Source: an uncultured Pelagibacteraceae bacterium
GTDB lineage: Bacteria; Pseudomonadota; Alphaproteobacteria; Pelagibacterales; Pelagibacteraceae
Direction of reading: 5' to 3'
Assembly (NCBI GenBank): GCA_902533955.1
Contig: CACANV010000001.1
Location: 1 to 25,295, forward strand
Length of the DNA: 25,295 nucleotides
Part shown: one piece after another, positions 23,762-25,295 of the stretch
Position numbering within the stretch: position 1 is the first letter of the stretch
Layout: each line of letters starts with the position of its first letter
Position numbers and translations under genes: made by a program
The notes under the pieces: model-generated
Seen by the model: only the letters and a program-made list of their open reading frames with translations
Database searches by the model: none
Told to the model about the DNA's origin: nothing

Positions 23762-23781
23762 ATTAAATTATAGTTTATATT

Positions 23782-24822
23782 GTGAAAGAATTAAAAACAA
23801 AGAAAAAAAACTCTTTATTTAAAAAAATTTTAATAAAATTAAATAGATTTTTTGGATTTGAAATAATTGATCAAAGTAATTATTCAATAATTTCACTTGA
23901 TAAAGAGGGCTATGAAAACTTGTCAAAAGAAGGTTTGCACTCAATAACTTTACCTTTGGGTAAATTGCAAATTGAAAGACCAGTTAAATTCTTGCATATA
24001 ATCTTAAGAAGTTGTGCTTCAATAAAAATGTTAAGTCAGTCAAAAGAAAGAGTTTTTGGAAAAGAAAAATATGAATATTCTTTAAGAACTCTAGTCTCTT
24101 TAATTAAATCATTAAATAATTCAAAAAAAATTTTTGAGAAAATTGGTTTAAAACTAACGATTATCGATCACAATTCTGGAACAGAAGTTATTGAAAAATA
24201 TAAAGAAGTTTTAAGCAAGGTGTTTTTTAAGTATGAAATTGTTAATCTTGAATTTGATGAATTTAAATCAAAGATAAATAATATTAATCAACAAAACGAA
24301 TCTGTTACTGAAAAACAAAAATCTAATATGTCAAACATTCACCAATCTCTAATATTGTCTCGTGATTCTGAAGATTTGATATATTTTGTAGAAGACGATT
24401 ATATACATAAAAATAATTCAATAGAGGAAATGATACTTACTTATGAAAAACTCTCGACTTTGATTAATGATGAATTGTTTTTATGTCCAATAGACTATCC
24501 TTATCTTTATAATGAGCCTCAGAAAACTAATGTTTTTATTGGTAATAAATATCACTGGAGACGTATAGATCAAACTCTCTGTACATTTTTAACTAGTAAA
24601 AAAATGATCAATAAACATTATGATAAGCTTCTATCAATGTGCCAATTTGAACATTATCCTTTTGAAAAACCATTACACGAAATATATAAAAAAGAATATT
24701 GCTTTAGCCCAATACCTTCTCTTGCGGTACATTTTACTAATATTAATTCTGTTTATGGTATATCACCAAATATAAATTTAAATAAATTATGGACTGAAAA
24801 TGATTTTAAAAAAAAAATTTAG
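23782..24822 (+). CDS. Glycosyltransferase-like (GT-A fold) protein, unknown
   Basis: A 346-aa protein that looks like a diverged GT-A glycosyltransferase. RTLVSLIKSLNNSKKIF then LTIIDHNSGTEVIEKYK resembles the first strand-helix units of GT2 enzymes, and LIYFVEDDYIHKNNSIEEM gives a DxD-like acidic motif (VEDDY) followed by a loop. The second half (LFLCPIDYPYLYNEP, HWRRIDQTLCTFLTSKK) is distinctive and unfamiliar. The donor and acceptor sugar are unknown, and no sugar-nucleotide gene is adjacent. The start is GTG (23782); no in-frame ATG occurs before residue 79, well after conserved-looking sequence. Its end overlaps the peroxiredoxin gene by 23 bases. Confidence 0.6.
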   Translation: MKELKTKKKNSLFKKILIKLNRFFGFEIIDQSNYSIISLDKEGYENLSKEGLHSITLPLGKLQIERPVKFLHIILRSCASIKMLSQSKERVFGKEKYEYSLRTLVSLIKSLNNSKKIFEKIGLKLTIIDHNSGTEVIEKYKEVLSKVFFKYEIVNLEFDEFKSKINNINQQNESVTEKQKSNMSNIHQSLILSRDSEDLIYFVEDDYIHKNNSIEEMILTYEKLSTLINDELFLCPIDYPYLYNEPQKTNVFIGNKYHWRRIDQTLCTFLTSKKMINKHYDKLLSMCQFEHYPFEKPLHEIYKKEYCFSPIPSLAVHFTNINSVYGISPNINLNKLWTENDFKKKI

Positions 24823-25270
24823 TAAAATAAAGGCACCAAATTTTAAAATAGAATCTACTAGTAGAGATATTATTGATTTAAAAAAATTAAAAAGTAAATT
24901 TGTAGTAATTTATTTTTATCCTAAAAATGATACACCTGGATGTACTTTAGAGACTAAGGATTTCAATTCATTACTACCAGAATTCAAAAAGTTAAACTGT
25001 TTAGTTCTTGGTATTTCAAAAGATAGTCTAAAAAGTCATCTAAAATTTAAAAAAAAATATAAAATCAAATTTGATCTCTTGTCCGATGAAAAAAAAGTAG
25101 CAATAAAATCATATAAAGTTTGGGGTAAAAAAAAATTTATGGGCAAAGAATTTATGGGACTAATTAGAAGTACTTTTGTAATTAAAAATAATAAAATTAT
25201 AAAAGAATGGCGATCTGTCAGGGTAAAAAATCATGCCATGGAAGTTTTAAATTTTATAAAAAATTTCTAA
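24800..25270 (+). CDS. bcp: Peroxiredoxin, BCP/PrxQ family
   Basis: A 156-aa thioredoxin-fold peroxidase. APNFKIESTSRDIIDL and VVIYFYPKNDTPGCTLETKDF place the peroxidatic cysteine at C48. LSDEKKVAIKSYKVWGKKKFMG and STFVIKNNKIIKEWRSV fit the BCP family, which reduces H2O2 and organic hydroperoxides with thioredoxin. The usual resolving cysteine five residues on is K53 here; the only other cysteine is C67, in a buried-looking strand, so the enzyme may act as a 1-Cys type. The ATG start lies 23 bases inside the preceding gene. The final 25 bases of the window after the stop hold nothing recognisable. Confidence 0.9.
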   Translation: MILKKKFSKIKAPNFKIESTSRDIIDLKKLKSKFVVIYFYPKNDTPGCTLETKDFNSLLPEFKKLNCLVLGISKDSLKSHLKFKKKYKIKFDLLSDEKKVAIKSYKVWGKKKFMGKEFMGLIRSTFVIKNNKIIKEWRSVRVKNHAMEVLNFIKNF

Positions 25271-25295
25271 ATCTAGAGGCCCTTTGTTGAGTATG

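Noticed and set aside
13970..25270. A single sulfur-metabolism superoperon including metC, mnmA, cysQ, rhodanese and peroxiredoxin with the sulfonate island
   Set aside because: These genes lie on both strands, are separated by unrelated genes and have standard housekeeping roles; the clustering is probably chance in a compact genome.
1..25295. Mobile elements, CRISPR, phage genes or recent horizontal transfer
   Set aside because: No transposase, integrase, repeat array or direct-repeat target site was seen, and base composition stays uniformly A/T-rich apart from modestly higher G+C in the conserved xsc and apr genes, as expected for constrained proteins.

Overview
The window is a very A+T-rich, tightly packed bacterial segment: gaps are a few bases long and many genes overlap. 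Extreme A/T codon use, Lys/Ile/Asn-rich proteins, short intergenic spaces and gene content (aprBA with aprM, xsc, small DUF proteins) all point to a marine alphaproteobacterium of the SAR11/Pelagibacterales type. This is inferred from composition and gene content; no rRNA marker is present. I see no tRNA, rRNA, insertion sequence, CRISPR array, phage gene or long repeat. No gene-free stretch exceeds about 120 bases.

Layout. (1) 1-2083, minus: a DAO-type FAD oxidoreductase (cut by the left edge) preceded by a histidine-box desaturase. (2) 2198-5695: a carbamoyltransferase, a 49-aa DUF5989 protein and an SxtJ-like membrane protein on the minus strand, facing a membrane-anchored SGNH hydrolase on the plus strand. 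This gene set matches the sxtI/J/K/L part of saxitoxin clusters but more probably decorates a glycan or lipid. (3) 5688-13873: an organosulfonate island. xsc (minus) diverges from suyA-suyB (plus). suyAB converges on a minus-strand run aprM-aprB-aprA-unknown-unknown-tauE. Xsc and SuyAB both release sulfite; TauE can export it and AprBA-AprM can oxidise it to APS. (4) 13970-19249, minus: metC-MFS-pabB-pabA-pabC-HIT, nearly every junction overlapping or within 3 bases, so probably one transcript. (5) 19325-25270: compact mixed-strand housekeeping and unknown genes: a 27-aa highly basic protein, a Frag1/DUF998-like membrane protein, mnmA, a DUF3553 protein overlapping cysQ, a 48-aa membrane protein, recX, an ABA4-like membrane protein, a rhodanese, a glycosyltransferase-like protein and a BCP-type peroxiredoxin.

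How the genes work together. The centre of the window reads as breakdown of C2 and C3 sulfonates (sulfoacetaldehyde, for example from taurine or isethionate; sulfolactate) to acetyl phosphate and pyruvate, with two disposal routes for the toxic sulfite. The upstream enzymes (taurine transport or transamination, sulfolactate formation), a phosphotransacetylase and an ATP sulfurylase are not in the window. The pab run supplies p-aminobenzoate for folate. The carbamoyltransferase module is translationally linked to the 3' end of xsc by an 8-base overlap, which is unexpected because the functions look unrelated.

Six genes here are short enough to be missed by ordinary ORF cut-offs (at 5161, 10159, 19325, 21231, 22172, and the edge-truncated first gene with a TTG start). 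I read them directly from the sequence.
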